This document shows, piece after piece, positions 33,710 through 45,585 of a stretch of 64,000 nucleotides of DNA. Source of the DNA: Taiwanofungus camphoratus. Lineage: Eukaryota > Basidiomycota > Agaricomycetes > Polyporales > Taiwanofungaceae. The translations under genes were made by a program, and so were the position numbers. Every line of letters begins with the position of its first letter. The stretch's first letter is position 1. The notes beneath the pieces were generated by a model. It saw only the letters and a program-made list of their open reading frames with translations. It was not told the origin of the DNA and searched no databases. The stretch covers positions 868,001 through 932,000 of the forward strand of contig CP021223.1 in NCBI GenBank assembly GCA_003999685.1, given 5' to 3'.

Positions 33710-35295
33710 GGTCAAAGAATGGGCACAGGTCCTAGTAAGGTCGAGCGTGTCGAGAGCGTTGTACTACTGTACTACTACACGTTCTAGCCGCGTCAACTTT
33801 GTCTGAGGATGGAGAGTGGCACGTGCAGCAGTCGGCCACAAATTCAGTATACCGAACTCAGTTTGACTGCTGGTTCGGTTCCGCGTCAATTTCAACCTGA
33901 GCAGTGTGAACCTCACGCTTAATGAGCAGCTATTTCCTACAATGGGTTGGAGATAGCAAGGAGGTTACGAGAGTGAAAGCGAAAGGAATGCTCCCATACG
34001 CCTAAGATTTACTTTGGGTTCACGGTCATCCTCGTTCGAACACCGCTATCATATGTGTTTTTCAACATTCGGAGTCGTGAGCTTATGTGCCTGGTGGCTC
34101 ATCCATACAACTGTCGTATCCGTACATATAGGAACGATGGACCGTAAGCTCATTCGTGATTACATTGCCTCAAAATGATTAGGACTCTGATCTAGTATTG
34201 GTCAGAAAGCCTAACAGATGAAACGGAATGAGGGGACACACCAGACAGGTGCTTGTCGGAAAGGTGTTATCTTTGGAAGGGCGTCAATGGCATCGATGTA
34301 TGGTGTGGGTTGAGCAAGTCACGACGACACTACAAAACATTCCCAACAAGCGGCGTGCAACCACCCTCCTCGCATTCAGCAAGACTGCTGTTGACTAGAT
34401 CAGATCACGACGCACATCTGGAACGCAGAGATACACGGGAGAATATCAACATTCGTTATGAGTATCCCCGTATTCAAAGGACAGATAGGCACCGCTTCAT
34501 AGGTCCGAACCTTGATCCGATCGTTCCTTGGTCGCTGGGGTTGAAGGTGGCACCACGACCCTTTCTGAATGTGATAGTCGATGAGAGTTTATGTTGCCAG
34601 AAGCAGTTCACATCTATCCGTCGCTTGATGCTCTTGAGCGCTGTAAGAACAGGTGATTCGTGTGATACACTCAGAATTCGTCGTTCTGCGCTCGCCTGCG
34701 TAGGTTTTGCGCACGATCAACAATATGTGGGAAGTAAGTCTATAGCGGACATCAATGCCTATCAAGTAGCGCCCGTGAAGTATACACGCTGAATCGAATG
34801 CCCACTCACGTTGAGCCTTCCTTTCCACATGAGATTTGACTTGGTGTGATTTGGTCACTCGGAGCTGATTGCGGTGTTAATCCATATCTGGCTGTCCCCA
34901 AAGCTTGTTGTAAAGGGTGATATGGACGGTTGAAAGAATGCGCCGGGTAGTAGAGGTCATGCCAATCCTCATGGAGAGGGATGCATTCCTAGATCATACA
35001 CACTTCGTTCAGTTTGACTACACGGTTCCGATGACTGGCATAAATGACAGTTTACCTAGGATGGATCAGGCAAGGGAAGTAGACTTGAGGTGCTGAGAAG
35101 CGGACGGATATGTCGCCTGGCGAGCCGCAAATTGCCAATGTCCACGACAGGAATGGTATCCAAATTGGTTTCTTTCATACGAAGGCTGCCGTAAATTGTA
35201 CCCGGCTGCAAACGGTAGGTCCATCTTACGTAAGCACTGAGCAAAGGCATTCGACCGCCTGTGGAGACGCTGCTTGCAGGTTCCTCCCTCTTATC
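33710..35295. promoter_or_regulatory. Divergent promoter region, nucleoporin / Mga2
   Basis: 1.6 kb lie between two divergent start codons. A plus-strand open frame of 179 codons (34253-34792) starts from a non-ATG codon and has no family features. Otherwise only short frames. The length is unusual for this compact window and could reflect extended regulatory input to the Mga2-like gene. Confidence 0.4.
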
Positions 35296-38200
35296 ATGTC
35301 CTCCTCATCCACTACCGCATGCTCGAGGTCGCCCTCACCGTCTCCAGCCACACCGGAGTCATCCGACAACATAGAGGCAGTCGTGAACCAGGACGATCTC
35401 TCAGCTTGGCGCGATTCTCTGTCACCTGCCAGTTATCTCATCGAGGATGAGGCACACTTCTCCTCGGACAAGAGAGAAATAGACAAAGTTCTTGACTTGG
35501 AGGACCTGTTGCAAGACGGCGCCTATGAAGAGTGCGTACAGCTAGACCCTCTGTTGTGAATAGACGGTCTTTAAGAACTCACCCTATCGTCATATTTTTT
35601 CAGTCCCGCTTCTTCAGGGACTGATGCATACATGCAGTTGGACCACCGTGTTTTGTCGAAATTATTACTACCTCGAGAAGCTGAAGCTGCAGATATGCTT
35701 GTGCAACCCCACAGCCCCATCTCCATTATGAAACCCGTGCCCCCGCCTCCTACGCAGCTTCGCAAGGACCTACATACAACAGCACAGCGCGTTGTTTGTC
35801 CCCCGAAAGAGTCGTGCTACAAGTAAGACTCTGTGGTCCTTTCCGCTAAATCAACATTTTAACGATCACTTTTCAAGCCTTCCAATCATTGTACCTAGCA
35901 TACCCGAAGGTGGCACCAAGTCTAGAGTCGAGACGCAAGTTCGATTGACTGTGGACCTGGCTCACGCAAGTGCATCTTCGGGGGAGCCACTAAAGTACGA
36001 CAGGGTCGGGACATGGAAGTGGTTAAGATTGCCAAAAGGTACTTCAACCAAGAAGAGAACTCGTAAGGAGGGCAAAGTCGGTAGGGATCGTCATCGATTG
36101 TTATATCGGCAATTTGCTAAAGCTAGCCGCCAGAGGCATCACTTGAGGACTCCCTCTATTTGACAGTGGAAGTGACGTGCGCCTCTCCTCCCCACACCCG
36201 TGTAACATGTTGTTCGAGTTGTCAAGCCCGTGAAGTGCGCTCTCATCCCATTGCTTCTCATTTTTTTTACATTCATACTTTTATCAGGCAAAACGAGTTG
36301 CCAAAAAAATAGCAGCACGTGTGCGACCAGCCCGTTCTGATTCAGACTCTCAAGAAGAAGCACCGACAATTCCAGGAAGAGGCAGGCATGAGGATAATTC
36401 TAACGTTGTTCAGTTCAACTGCCCCGAGATCCTCGATTTTTCAGCAGGCTCTGTAGTCCTGCCTCTGCGGATCACTTGCTACTGCCGACATCACAGGGAG
36501 AAGGTGGGCTTCAATGTTCATTTCGGCATGCTAGATTATACAGGCCGCACTGTTGGGACGGGTGTGACAAGGCCTATCATGATCACTGATGACCACAAGA
36601 GCACGGGAGTGAACGCTCAGAAGTCGATGTCCAATGGTGGAGAACTGAAGTCAAACTCGGAATGGCCTTTCGTCCCCATTGGTGATCAATCCGATGCAGG
36701 TCTGTCTTCGAAACGCAAGAAGATCCGTGGTGACAACGTCTCAGAGCGGACAAGAAAGCGAACGAAGCCGTATGATATAGGTCAGAGAGGTATCCGCAGG
36801 GACAGCAGCGGCAGCCTTGAGTCGCCCTCAAATGCGACTTCTGCCATAGTATCAAGATCTTCAACACCTTTGCAGAGTCTCACGAAGAGTCCATTGACAC
36901 AGAGTCCAATATTACATCTCAGTCCGAGCGAGCAAATGCCGCTCAACGGACTGCATCATGGCAATGGTCAAGTAACCTCTGATCATTTTGAGGCTTCGTT
37001 CGATGCGCCCAGCTCCGTTATCAACCAAATGCTCCCAGCTACTTTTGACCGTGACCCAACTATGACACAGCTGTTCGACCCGGAGACAATTTCTTTACAA
37101 CAGCTTGCCACATCTTATCTACCGCCTTCCTCTCCAGAGGAGCTGCCGATGGCCTTAGACCCTGCCAAAACTCTCAACGTTCCGCAACCGGCTCCGTTCA
37201 CTATGTTCAAGAATAATCCTCCACCTCCTATAGCCGGTCTTCCCCCTCCCAAGATTCACCGCCTGATCCCGTCATCTGGCCCCACTTACGGTGGCATCGA
37301 AGTAACCGTATTGGGTGCGAATTTCCATCCATCCATGCAGCTAAACTGCGTTTTTGGGGGTGCCCCTTCGACGACTACCCAAAGATGGAGTGACAATACA
37401 TTGGTTTGCTTGTTACCGCCGAGTGCTTCTCCAGGCATCGTCCCGGTTTGGTTCGAGGGGATCCTAAAAGAAGATGATGGGACTCTGCCTTGCTTATTCT
37501 CCTACACTGACGAAACCGACAGAACCCTGTGGGTCTTCCTGTTCTTCATTTTGTGATTAGCATCTTCACAAAAATCTTATGCATTCAGAATGGAACTCGC
37601 TCTTCAAGTTGTGGGATTGAAGATGACGGGCAAGATTGAGGATGCCAGAAACGTAGCCATGCGTATCGTCGGCAATACTGATTCGAACGATTCAGGAGCA
37701 GGGATGGGAACGATCAGTGCTATGCAACTAGCAGGCGGTTCCCAGTCGACTCCTGATTTCCGCCGTCTGCTGCTCAGTCGTGCGAGCGATAGTGACGACT
37801 TCGAGAAGGTCATCATAAGTTTCCTTTCCATGATCGACATTCCTATGACTGTTCCTACGGTATCGCTGTCGTCATGCATATCTCATCAGACTGCGAGTGG
37901 ACAAACGTTGCTGCATTTGGCGACCTTGGCGAAGTTCTCAGCACTAGTCAAGTTCTTGATAGCCCATGGCATCGATATTGACGCCCGTGACAAGAACGGT
38001 TGCACAGCAGTGTTCTTTGCCGCTGTCATAGGAGCTTCAGAGTGTGCCCAAGTGCTTATCGATGCTGGTGCAGCGCTCGACGTTGTCAATGGATTGGGCA
38101 AGACCCCGATTGAGGTCGCGGACACCGGCTTTTTCAATTTCCTCTCGTCAGGCAACTGTACCCTCCGGCGAGTTCAAGATCAGGAAATTGATGATGGTGA

Positions 38201-39230
38201 TGATGAGGCTGCCTGGGGAGACGTGGAGGAAGAATCGGAGGATACACTAGAGAATAAGACTGTAGCAAGACGCAAGTCCACCCTACGGAAACGAAGACAC
38301 ACGCACGCTATACGTGACGCTGACCATAAGAGAGACCAAGATCCCTCCACCGGTGTAGTGGAGGACAAGAAGGCACTGGAGGCGGAGCTGACGGATGAGA
38401 AGCAGGTGGTTTCATTTATGGAAACTGTCTCTCGCGCGTTGGCCCAATGGCAGAACCCGCAAGGCATGATCCCGAACATGGCTAATCTGCCGCTTCCTCA
38501 TCTCCCTCAATTACCCAGCCTACCTGCAATGCCGACTTGGAATGCACTACCCCAGATACCGGCGGTCTTCCCAGTCTTTGTTCCGATACCAACTTTGTCA
38601 GCTTTGTGGGGCGAGAAGCGCGCCGAGGAAAGACAGTCTGCTCAAGGAGACAAAGGCAATAACGCTCGGCCATGGTTGACCCAGGATTGGCGGACTATGT
38701 GGGAGAAGTTAATCACTCAAGTCAATGCTTCAGCGAGGCCAACCGAAGAAATTTCTGATGCGCCGCCTCCCGCCTATTCTCCTCGGGACTCTACTTCAAC
38801 AAATGCCTTACTCTCAATTAAAGCCAGCGAGGACATTGCTTCGTCGAGCGCTGTTCCCCGCACTGCGACGCTCAATAAACCGATGCTTCGGCATATGGGA
38901 TATGAGTCGTTGCCTATTCCCGAACAAGAGGTCAATGCTTATGCCTACAGACCAGCGCATAAGCCCTCACGCAAGCAACAAAAGAAGAGTAAGCCAAGGT
39001 TTGGTGGTATTTGATTCGATATTGACAAGTCCTTCTCGTAGACGACCGTATGCTCATACTCTTCTGGATTCCGATTCTCCTCAGTACGTATCCCGTCATT
39101 TCTGTCCTTGTATTTGCTGATGTCATTTGGTGTGCCAGTTGGTTTGTTCTGGGCCTTCCTTCATTTCGTCCGTGTGGCTTTCCATGCTACTAGAACCGTT
39201 CTCTCTTTCAAGGCTGGACTTCGCGTTTGA
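35296..39230 (+). CDS. MGA2-like: Mga2/Spt23-like membrane-tethered transcription factor
   Basis: Eight exons (35296-35531, 35604-35822, 35899-36076, 36127-36234, 36288-37528, 37589-38988, 39042-39083, 39139-39230) give 1171 residues. In order: an acidic N-terminus; a conserved block at about 156-260 (SRVETQVRLTVDL, KYDRVGTWKWLRLPKG, TVEVTCASPP, CCSSCQAREAKRVAKKIAARV); an IPT/TIG domain at about 568-655 (HRLIPSSGPTYGGIEVTVLG); two ankyrin repeats at about 761-838 (GQTLLHLATLAKFSALVKFL); and a C-terminal membrane helix at about 1128-1152 (MLILFWIPILLIGLFWAFL). Family role: an ER-anchored precursor released by ubiquitin/proteasome processing to control fatty-acid desaturase genes. The two tiny last exons that build the membrane anchor support the model strongly. 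Confidence 0.93.
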
Positions 39231-39623
39231 AGCGCACCGTTATCGCCGCAGCGCACATTTGTATACGTGCTAATATATGTCTAGGATGCTGTAGAAATTT
39301 GCCTTTTTATTTAATCAGATTTGATAGCTGACCTTCCGTGTGCCTCTGTTTCTACACTCCATTTTATGATTCGGATCGCTTCAGAGAAATTGCCTTGTAC
39401 GATATATGTAAGATCAATAGACGAGGATTCCACCCAGCCTTCCTGTACGCGATCACGAGCTCGCGTGGCTGTCGGCTCGGCCCTATTGAAAGCCAATGTA
39501 GTGGAGGATCGTATTAGCACTCGCCGTCATAGAGTATCTGACAGAGACGGGGGCTCGACATTCCAAGGCTTGAGCGTACATCTATAATGTCTGGACGATC
39601 TACTCGTGATAACGATTTTCAAG
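39231..39623. other. Spacer upstream of the MYND gene
   Basis: 393 bases follow the Mga2 stop. A first exon for the MYND gene may lie here, but no ATG-bearing exon with a matching donor was found. Confidence 0.35.
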
Positions 39624-40444
39624 AGCGGCTCGAGCTGTGCAAAGAATTGTGGCAAAGCCAACCTGAAGAAATGTAGTCGTTGCTTGTGCGTATTGGCAAA
39701 CGATTGCAACAAGTAGTTTCTTTTGCAGACCTCTATCTACGCAGAATGGTACGCTACTGTTCTCGAGAATGCCAAAAAGCTGCATGGCCTGCACACAAAC
39801 CACGCTGTATCACAGCAGGAGCATCCCTAGCGGACGACCGGGAAGCAGATACATTGTAAACCGACTTCTCAAGGTGGCTTGACTGCTGGCGGAAAACTAT
39901 TCAAAATTTCGCCCTGTGGGCCCTCGATCTTGCAAACCAGCCGGATGATCGACTTGCCACTCATTGGTAAGGACGCGCCAATAATTTCCTTATTTTTGCA
40001 TCAATCCGTCTCAAAACAGCGTCGTTATGGAAGTTGAGAGACGACCCGAACCCCCTAGCATCCCACAATCTTTCAGGGTAAGGAGACATTTCATAATATC
40101 ATCATAGGCTTAAGTGTGGATGGCATCCGCAGATGACTGCAGGCGACGTTTTCTCTCGAGAGCGGTTCATCGGACTCCTTCATAAAATGGGCTGCAAACA
40201 AAATGTCATCGATGACTGGAAGAACGACAACCGCGGAAATCACACCGTGCACATCGTTGTCATATTTGGGGGCATGGTACGTTGTTTGTGGTACGGATTC
40301 GAAGATCTCTGGGCATTTAGAAGAAATGCTGAGGCTTCTCGCAAGCGAGCTGAAGGATGGCATACCGTGCTCATGGAGGCCATCGACTCTGGTCTCGGAG
40401 AGGTTAGCCTGGGTAGACAGCTGCAGAGCATACTCCTCGTTTGA
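39624..40444 (+). pseudogene. MYND zinc-finger protein gene with in-frame TAA
   Basis: Segments 39624-39685, 39745-39966, 40020-40077 and 40133-40444 join in frame. They encode a MYND finger (CAKNCGKANLKKCSRC then RYCSRECQKAAWPAHKPRC), with all Cys/His ligands in place. The usual basidiomycete extension follows (RWLDCWRKT, ALWALDLANQPDDRLATH, VERRPEPPS, MVRCLWYG). Between finger and extension, TAA at 39857-39859 lies in the same frame (DTL-stop-TDFSRWL). An 18-base GT-AG removal there would be too short for a real intron. No in-frame ATG precedes the finger in this exon. Either the gene is a recent pseudogene or it yields a truncated finger. The rest remains open, so decay would be recent. 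Confidence 0.65.
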
Positions 40445-40538
40445 GCTCTAGCGTGCCCGATCACCATTGTATACATTCAATACCGTGTAACATACTATCT
40501 CACAATCAGAGTGAATCTACAACGAAATTCTGACTACT

Positions 40539-42140
40539 CTATGATTGCCCTAGAAAGCCTTTGATTCTCCACATGGTATCAAGCTCTTTAAGCTGCGAGG
40601 CCAAAGTAAGACATGGTTCCTTTGAAGACCTTTGATGACCATTGACATACCAGCTTGTCAAAACCTTCTTCGCGGACAACTCTCGCAACCAAGTTTTCTA
40701 GATCAGCCCGAGGTAGGTCGTACAGCGCAGGAATTTTCTGTAGGCTAACAACCAAAGCAGGCGTTTCAGGAGTAGCATTTGTACACGACGAGGTTTCAGA
40801 CCGCGCTAGCATAGTTGGATTTACGAAAGAAGGAGCGCTTGGAAGTGAAGTCACCACTGGGTGAGTCTCACAGCCAGGTGTTAGGAGAGACGTGGAGTCA
40901 GAACTATGCAGCGGAGATAACGTAACACTGGGAGAGAAGTGCATGGAGGCTCTGTTTTCAAAATGGGACCTGTCTGATTGAATGTGGGTCGTGGAGCAGT
41001 CTGCCAAAGCAGAAGTCTGAGTTATGGAAGAAGACGGGCGGGAGACAGTGTCAAAATCGTCAGACGAATACAGCACCGAAGGCAACGGGCTGGACGGAGG
41101 CATAGAGTGCGTAGTATTACAGGTATTCTGGACATTATTGAACTTTGAATTTAGGTATGCAGGACGAGCCGCATCGATTTGTTTTTGCTCAGGTGGTCGA
41201 TCTGAAAGTCTTTGGCCGTGAGCGCTCGCAGTTAGCACGGGGTTTGATGTACAGTTGACGCGGTTAGTGAGAGGATTCTTGGTCCACGATGGAGGTATGT
41301 TGACTGATGGTTGAACCGAGCTGTCCAACCGTTTCTCAGCCGTAACGGATGCCAGACTCGGCTGGCTGGAAGCTTCTGCTTGAGTCATCATAGACTATAT
41401 GCGATTCACAGACGTAAGGATGAAAGCTCCAAGTAGTCCTGAGAACCAAAGCCTACTACAGAAGCGCCACTGTTGTTAGCTTGAGTCATCGTGGCTGTCC
41501 TTAGCATAGGTCTACCAGGAGGTGGTCCAGAATTCGCCTTGCAAGGACAAACGAAGCGGATTGAGTCGATGAATGCCGAGACCGAAGACATGGACTGGAA
41601 CGTAATCTGAAAGCGCCGATACAACTTCACAGTATCTCCACTTCAGTAAAGATGACCGGAAGGTCGATAGGCTGCGTACCGGTGTCGCCCCCGTTGCCAC
41701 AACGCGAGGATGCAGGTAACGTACACCAACAACAGAGTCACGAAATACAGCTTTGAGTGGAAGACCTTGAGGGTGAGCTTGGCTTTGTGGTATGGAGGAA
41801 AACGATAATAAATCCAAATCTTCCTGCATTTCATTGTTAGTCTCAAACTCACGGACGTTGTTGATACAGCCGCGAAGAGTCATGATCCTACAAATATAAC
41901 TTCTCGCTGATCTAAATCCATTGAATCGTTCCCCGGAATGAAGGACCAGAGAATTCGCATTCGAAAACATTCCAGCTCCCCAGCGGACGACTTCTTCACG
42001 TCTAACGCAAGGCGAAGCCCAGGATTGACGAAGTGCTGCCAATCTTGATCGCTTTGCCCGGAATTTGCAGCGACCTGCGGATAGGAGCGTGAATACTTGA
42101 GAAGATTGTATGTCGTTGTCGTTGTCGTTGAAAGCGACAT
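40539..42140 (-). CDS. REC114-like: Rec114-like meiotic recombination protein
   Basis: Five exons (41892-42140, 41680-41823, 41460-41624, 40651-41394, 40539-40592) give 451 residues. The N-terminal part reads as a PH-like fold: YNLLKYSRSYP, DWQHFVNPGLRLALDV, GVRYLHPRVVA, YRRFQITFQSMSSVSAFIDSIRFVCPC. A long disordered Ser/Pro/Thr region follows. The C-terminal helices are LPRADLENLVARVVREEGF, then LKELDTMWRIKGFLGQ. Fold order and length fit Rec114 (S. pombe Rec7), a partner of Mei4 and Mer2 that switches on Spo11 double-strand breaks. The final exon is needed for the conserved MW-KGFL end; an unspliced reading would stop 18 codons early in a different sequence. Identity is from memory of short motifs in a fast-evolving family. 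Confidence 0.65.
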
Positions 42141-42377
42141 GACAATCGCGGCATTCGCGAAGTAGACTGATACGTACGATACACCACAAACCTGAGAAAA
42201 AGCGCGCGTGCGATTGTAGACGCGTGGAGGCGTGTCACATGAATCCTCGTGCTGCGACTGATCTGACTCTTCTACTAAGGGTGAGTTGCACTGCTGCAAA
42301 TCTGTTGGTCCATCTGCAACACATACATGCACTGCTAACATTACATTTTGGACATGAATATCATACAGGAATTAGAA

Positions 42378-43534
42378 TCAGTTGCTGGGGGGTATACGGT
42401 CTGAAATCCAAGAAACCAGTTGCACCGGGCTCCTCGTTTGAATGTAGACGGTACCGGGACCGGTGAAACTGGGAGAGACATCGTTACCAACAAAGCTCCA
42501 GTTAACCTGGGTGTAATACACACCGACAGACCGCGCCTTCATCTGTTTTGAGGGTGGACATTATACCCCCGGCCTGAATTTTCTCCATCCTATACTGGCA
42601 ATTCCAAGCAACGAGGTGGTCGTTGTTGACTAGGACAGAAATCAAGACAGGTGAACCTGCAGTAGTCGATTTACACTTACCGACCCACTGCTCTCCTGGC
42701 TGCAGATAGCGAGAGATAATGGCACCTACACTCTGGACAAACAGGATGCCCACACCTGAAGCCTGACCCGTGAACAAGCCATGTCCAGAGACTGACAAGT
42801 TCAGAAGTCCAAGTCAGTACGAAGATGAATGCAGATGGGAGGCAGAAAACGTACAGAACGCCTTGCCAAAGCTTTGGGACTTGGTGTTCGTGACGACGCC
42901 TTGTGTGGATGCAAGGTATGAGTGCTTTCCGAAGAACCAAGTTGTGCTGCCGTCCAGACGAATTTGGGTGATGTCCCCCCAGACCTCAGGGGCCATAAGC
43001 ACCTCTCCTGGACCAACAAAGTGCGCAAAAGCAAGCTTAACCCATATGATGCTAGTAAATGCGAATTCATAGGGCGTTAACAGAATATACAAACCTCTCC
43101 TCCAGTTATGAATTTCTTGAAGCTATCGAGCCTTCAGTCAGACCATAGCAATTCAAAGTGGGCGCTGTAGGTATACCTGAAGTCAATCTGCGCCAAGTGA
43201 GTTAATGTAATCTCCTAATCTGAATAAACCCTCTCACCTTTCCCTTAATCTGGACAGACGGGTCCATTGCGACCATCGCGCCAGGCTTGCCCAGTACTTC
43301 ATACCCCGCTTGAAGTCTGACATAAAGCATCGTATTGCTGTCGCGGTGGCCAATTTTGTACTGGGCACCTTCGAAGGCACCAGTTACGTCGGGAGCACCT
43401 CCATTGCTGGGACCAGCCTGCGGGGCGCCCGCGCCCTGGGGAGGCATAGGACTCGGCCCTCTATGAGGGGGAGGATAAGAGCCTGAGTGTGAGTGGCCAT
43501 GGTGAGGCATGCCAGGGAACTCAGAGTGGGACAT
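42378..43534 (-). CDS. AIM24-like: Aim24/TRAP-like protein
   Basis: Seven exons (43238-43534, 43177-43187 at 11 nt, 43095-43122, 42855-43035, 42681-42791, 42524-42629, 42378-42468) give 274 residues. A His/Pro/Gly-rich N-terminus (about 50 residues) precedes the Aim24 beta-barrel domain. Landmarks are GAMVAMDPSVQIKGK, FKKFITGGE, HFVGPGEVLMAPEVWGDI, FSGHGLFTGQASGVGILFV, AGGIMSTLKTDEG and GPGTVYIQTRSP. In yeast Aim24 is a mitochondrial inner-membrane protein tied to MICOS stability; in other organisms the domain is widespread and poorly understood. No obvious presequence here, so location is open. Confidence 0.87.
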
Positions 43535-44032
43535 AGTCGTCAAACTTTCTCAGTAATTATTCTGTCAAAGATGATTCGAATCACAGGTAAGAGGCCAACT
43601 TGCGTTGTGGGCTTGAAATGGTGCGACAGGTATAACGATGGGCTTCAAGGGCAGCTTTCAAATTACCAGCTCAAATACCAGTGGAGGGCGCCAAATCGCT
43701 GACCTGTGCACTCATGACTGATCGAATTGATGAGGCCCTGGTTCGAGATGATGATTGAGACATCAAACCTGTGCGAGCTGTATGGAGCAAGTTGCAGTGT
43801 CATATGCTTGCCTACTTCACCTACTTTACGCAGTTTTGATCGTAGCAGAGCACGTCTGAAGACGCGACCCTTAGAGATCCACAGTCGCTTGTCAATACGG
43901 AGCGCTGCAGTCTGCAGCTGGAGCATCATTGCTACATCAAAACACGAGATGGTAACAGGGCTGCCTGACAGCAGCCGCCCGAACATCAAGGCAGCGATGA
44001 TGTTTGTCAATCAATTGAGATCGCGGCAAACC

Positions 44033-44554
44033 CTAGTGTGCTCTGGCATTCGGAGGCAATCCAGTATTCGATGGCTGTATATCATGGGTAGTCGTCAACT
44101 TCACCGGTATCAGACCGCTACTCCTCATATCGGTAGTATCTGGTTGAGACTCGACGACATTTATTTCGCGAGGAATGCATGAGTACTGTATCATAGCAGT
44201 GTATTCTCTGAGGCCACCGAACGGGTTGGTGTCAGATACAAACACCCGTATACCTTTATCATAGAACGCGCTAAAAAAGGCGAGAAGACTGTTCCATACC
44301 TCGCTGGAAGCGATTAAGGTATAATAATGAATGCGATTTACGAAGCCTTGTCTTATGGCTTGACAAACACCGGTGAGCGTCCGTGAGGAACCCCATGGCT
44401 GTAGATATGCGAGGACGTGAGCAACCCAGACGACTTGTTTTCCATCGTACATATATCCGTGGTTCTTGGGGACTTCTCGGGCTCTAGATGATCCGAGGAC
44501 AACGGGAATGTGGATGAATCGACAAACCAATTCGCAGCGGAAACAACAGCACAC
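44033..44554 (-). CDS. Orphan open frame, unknown
   Basis: An uninterrupted 173-codon frame contains stretches such as WVAHVLAYLQPWGSS and GIRVFVSDTNPFGGLREY. It has no intron, unlike its neighbours, and no clear promoter. It may be a fragment of a larger gene or transposon-derived. I do not recognise it. Confidence 0.25.
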   Translation of the reverse strand: MCCCFRCELVCRFIHIPVVLGSSRAREVPKNHGYMYDGKQVVWVAHVLAYLQPWGSSRTLTGVCQAIRQGFVNRIHYYTLIASSEVWNSLLAFFSAFYDKGIRVFVSDTNPFGGLREYTAMIQYSCIPREINVVESQPDTTDMRSSGLIPVKLTTTHDIQPSNTGLPPNARAH

Positions 44555-44926
44555 GTCTCGTTCTGCACTTCATCCACGCTCTACCCGGTCTAAGGACGTA
44601 CGGAGAGTGCGTCCTGGAAGCATCGTTGAATTCTTTTTTATCTAGGGGGGTATGTAAGACACACTGTGAGAGTGAGCTACGACCGTAGCCCGACCATGAG
44701 ACGGTACGGGACATAGTTTTCGTGATCAGAGAAGCTCGAGCGGAATATCTGAATCGACCATTTGCAAGGTGGAGCGCAGACATTGTCACGAAGGACAGAA
44801 TTGGGCTGCCCAATTGACCACAACACCTGTCTGTGCATGAGTGGAATGGTCGAAGAGCGTCAGTGACTTTACCACGACCACGTGGGAAAAGATGCTAATC
44901 CCTCTAAGGGTGATCCCGAACATAAC

Positions 44927-45290
44927 CTTTTTCGGTGGTCCGAGCATGGGCAATTTCGATGAATTTGTACATAACATCGACCAAAAATGGTCATTTTTGG
45001 TTAAAAATGGAATCGAGCCTCCAAAAAAGCTCGCAGCCTGATTTGCTTGCCACCACCCTATTTTTCACCGAAAAAATCTTTTTAGATCGGCACCTGACCG
45101 GAAGCATGACTGTAATGGTTGTCTCCATGTCCAGAAACCCCCCATTTCGGTGGTTAGGCACCGGACTTCCCGTTTATCGGTCCATTTTCGGTGATTTTTT
45201 GGCACCCAACAATGCGCCCCGGCAGGCCAGAAATTCGGTTATTTGCATCGAACATTTTGGCTCCCAGGCCCCCATTTTCGGTGATTTGGA
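44927..45290. repeat. Cluster of degenerate TTTCGGTG repeats
   Basis: Variants of a core (CATTTTCGGTGATTT) occur in direct orientation at about 44927, 45143, 45182 and 45271, and inverted as CACCGAAAAAAT at 45066-45077. Two copies are followed by GGCACC. Spacing is irregular (about 40-200 bases). This looks like the decayed interior or end of a repetitive element rather than a tandem satellite. Confidence 0.5.
44980..45001. repeat. 22-base inverted repeat
   Basis: Arms ACCAAAAATG and CATTTTTGGT are perfect complements around a two-base centre (GT). A third related piece, TTAAAAATGG, follows at once. It sits inside the repeat cluster and outside any gene. Confidence 0.7.
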
Positions 45291-45585
45291 ATCAAAGCTC
45301 GTATAGGGATTGGCGGTGGTCCTGGTCCCGCCACTCCACGCCGACTTGGCGCGCCCGCAATGAGAGCATAGCATCGCTCCTGCATCGAACGCTGAGCGTC
45401 TTGCACCTTTGCTCTGCTTCAGTCCCTCCGCTTTGACTCTGTGGCTACCAACGTGTCCTGAAAACTCGGCATCACGTCCGTCTCAGCCTTCCGACTTTTA
45501 TAATCTCGAATTAGGGTGAGCACGTCATGTCGGTGCAGGTTCACGACGTACTGAATGTATCAGACTACCGACCTAGCATATACCA

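Larger units (their letters stand above)
43535..45585. other. Gene-poor island with orphan frames and repeats
   Basis: Two kilobases hold no recognised gene. Minus-strand frames at 44033-44554 (173 codons) and 43663-44010 (115 codons) have protein-like composition but no family match. The last third carries the repeat cluster and hairpin listed separately. Possibly a remnant of a mobile element. Confidence 0.4.

Noticed and set aside
34253-34792. 179-codon plus frame in the nucleoporin/Mga2 interval
   Set aside because: It begins with a non-ATG codon, has no splice sites or domain, and reads like random sequence. Kept only as part of the promoter interval.
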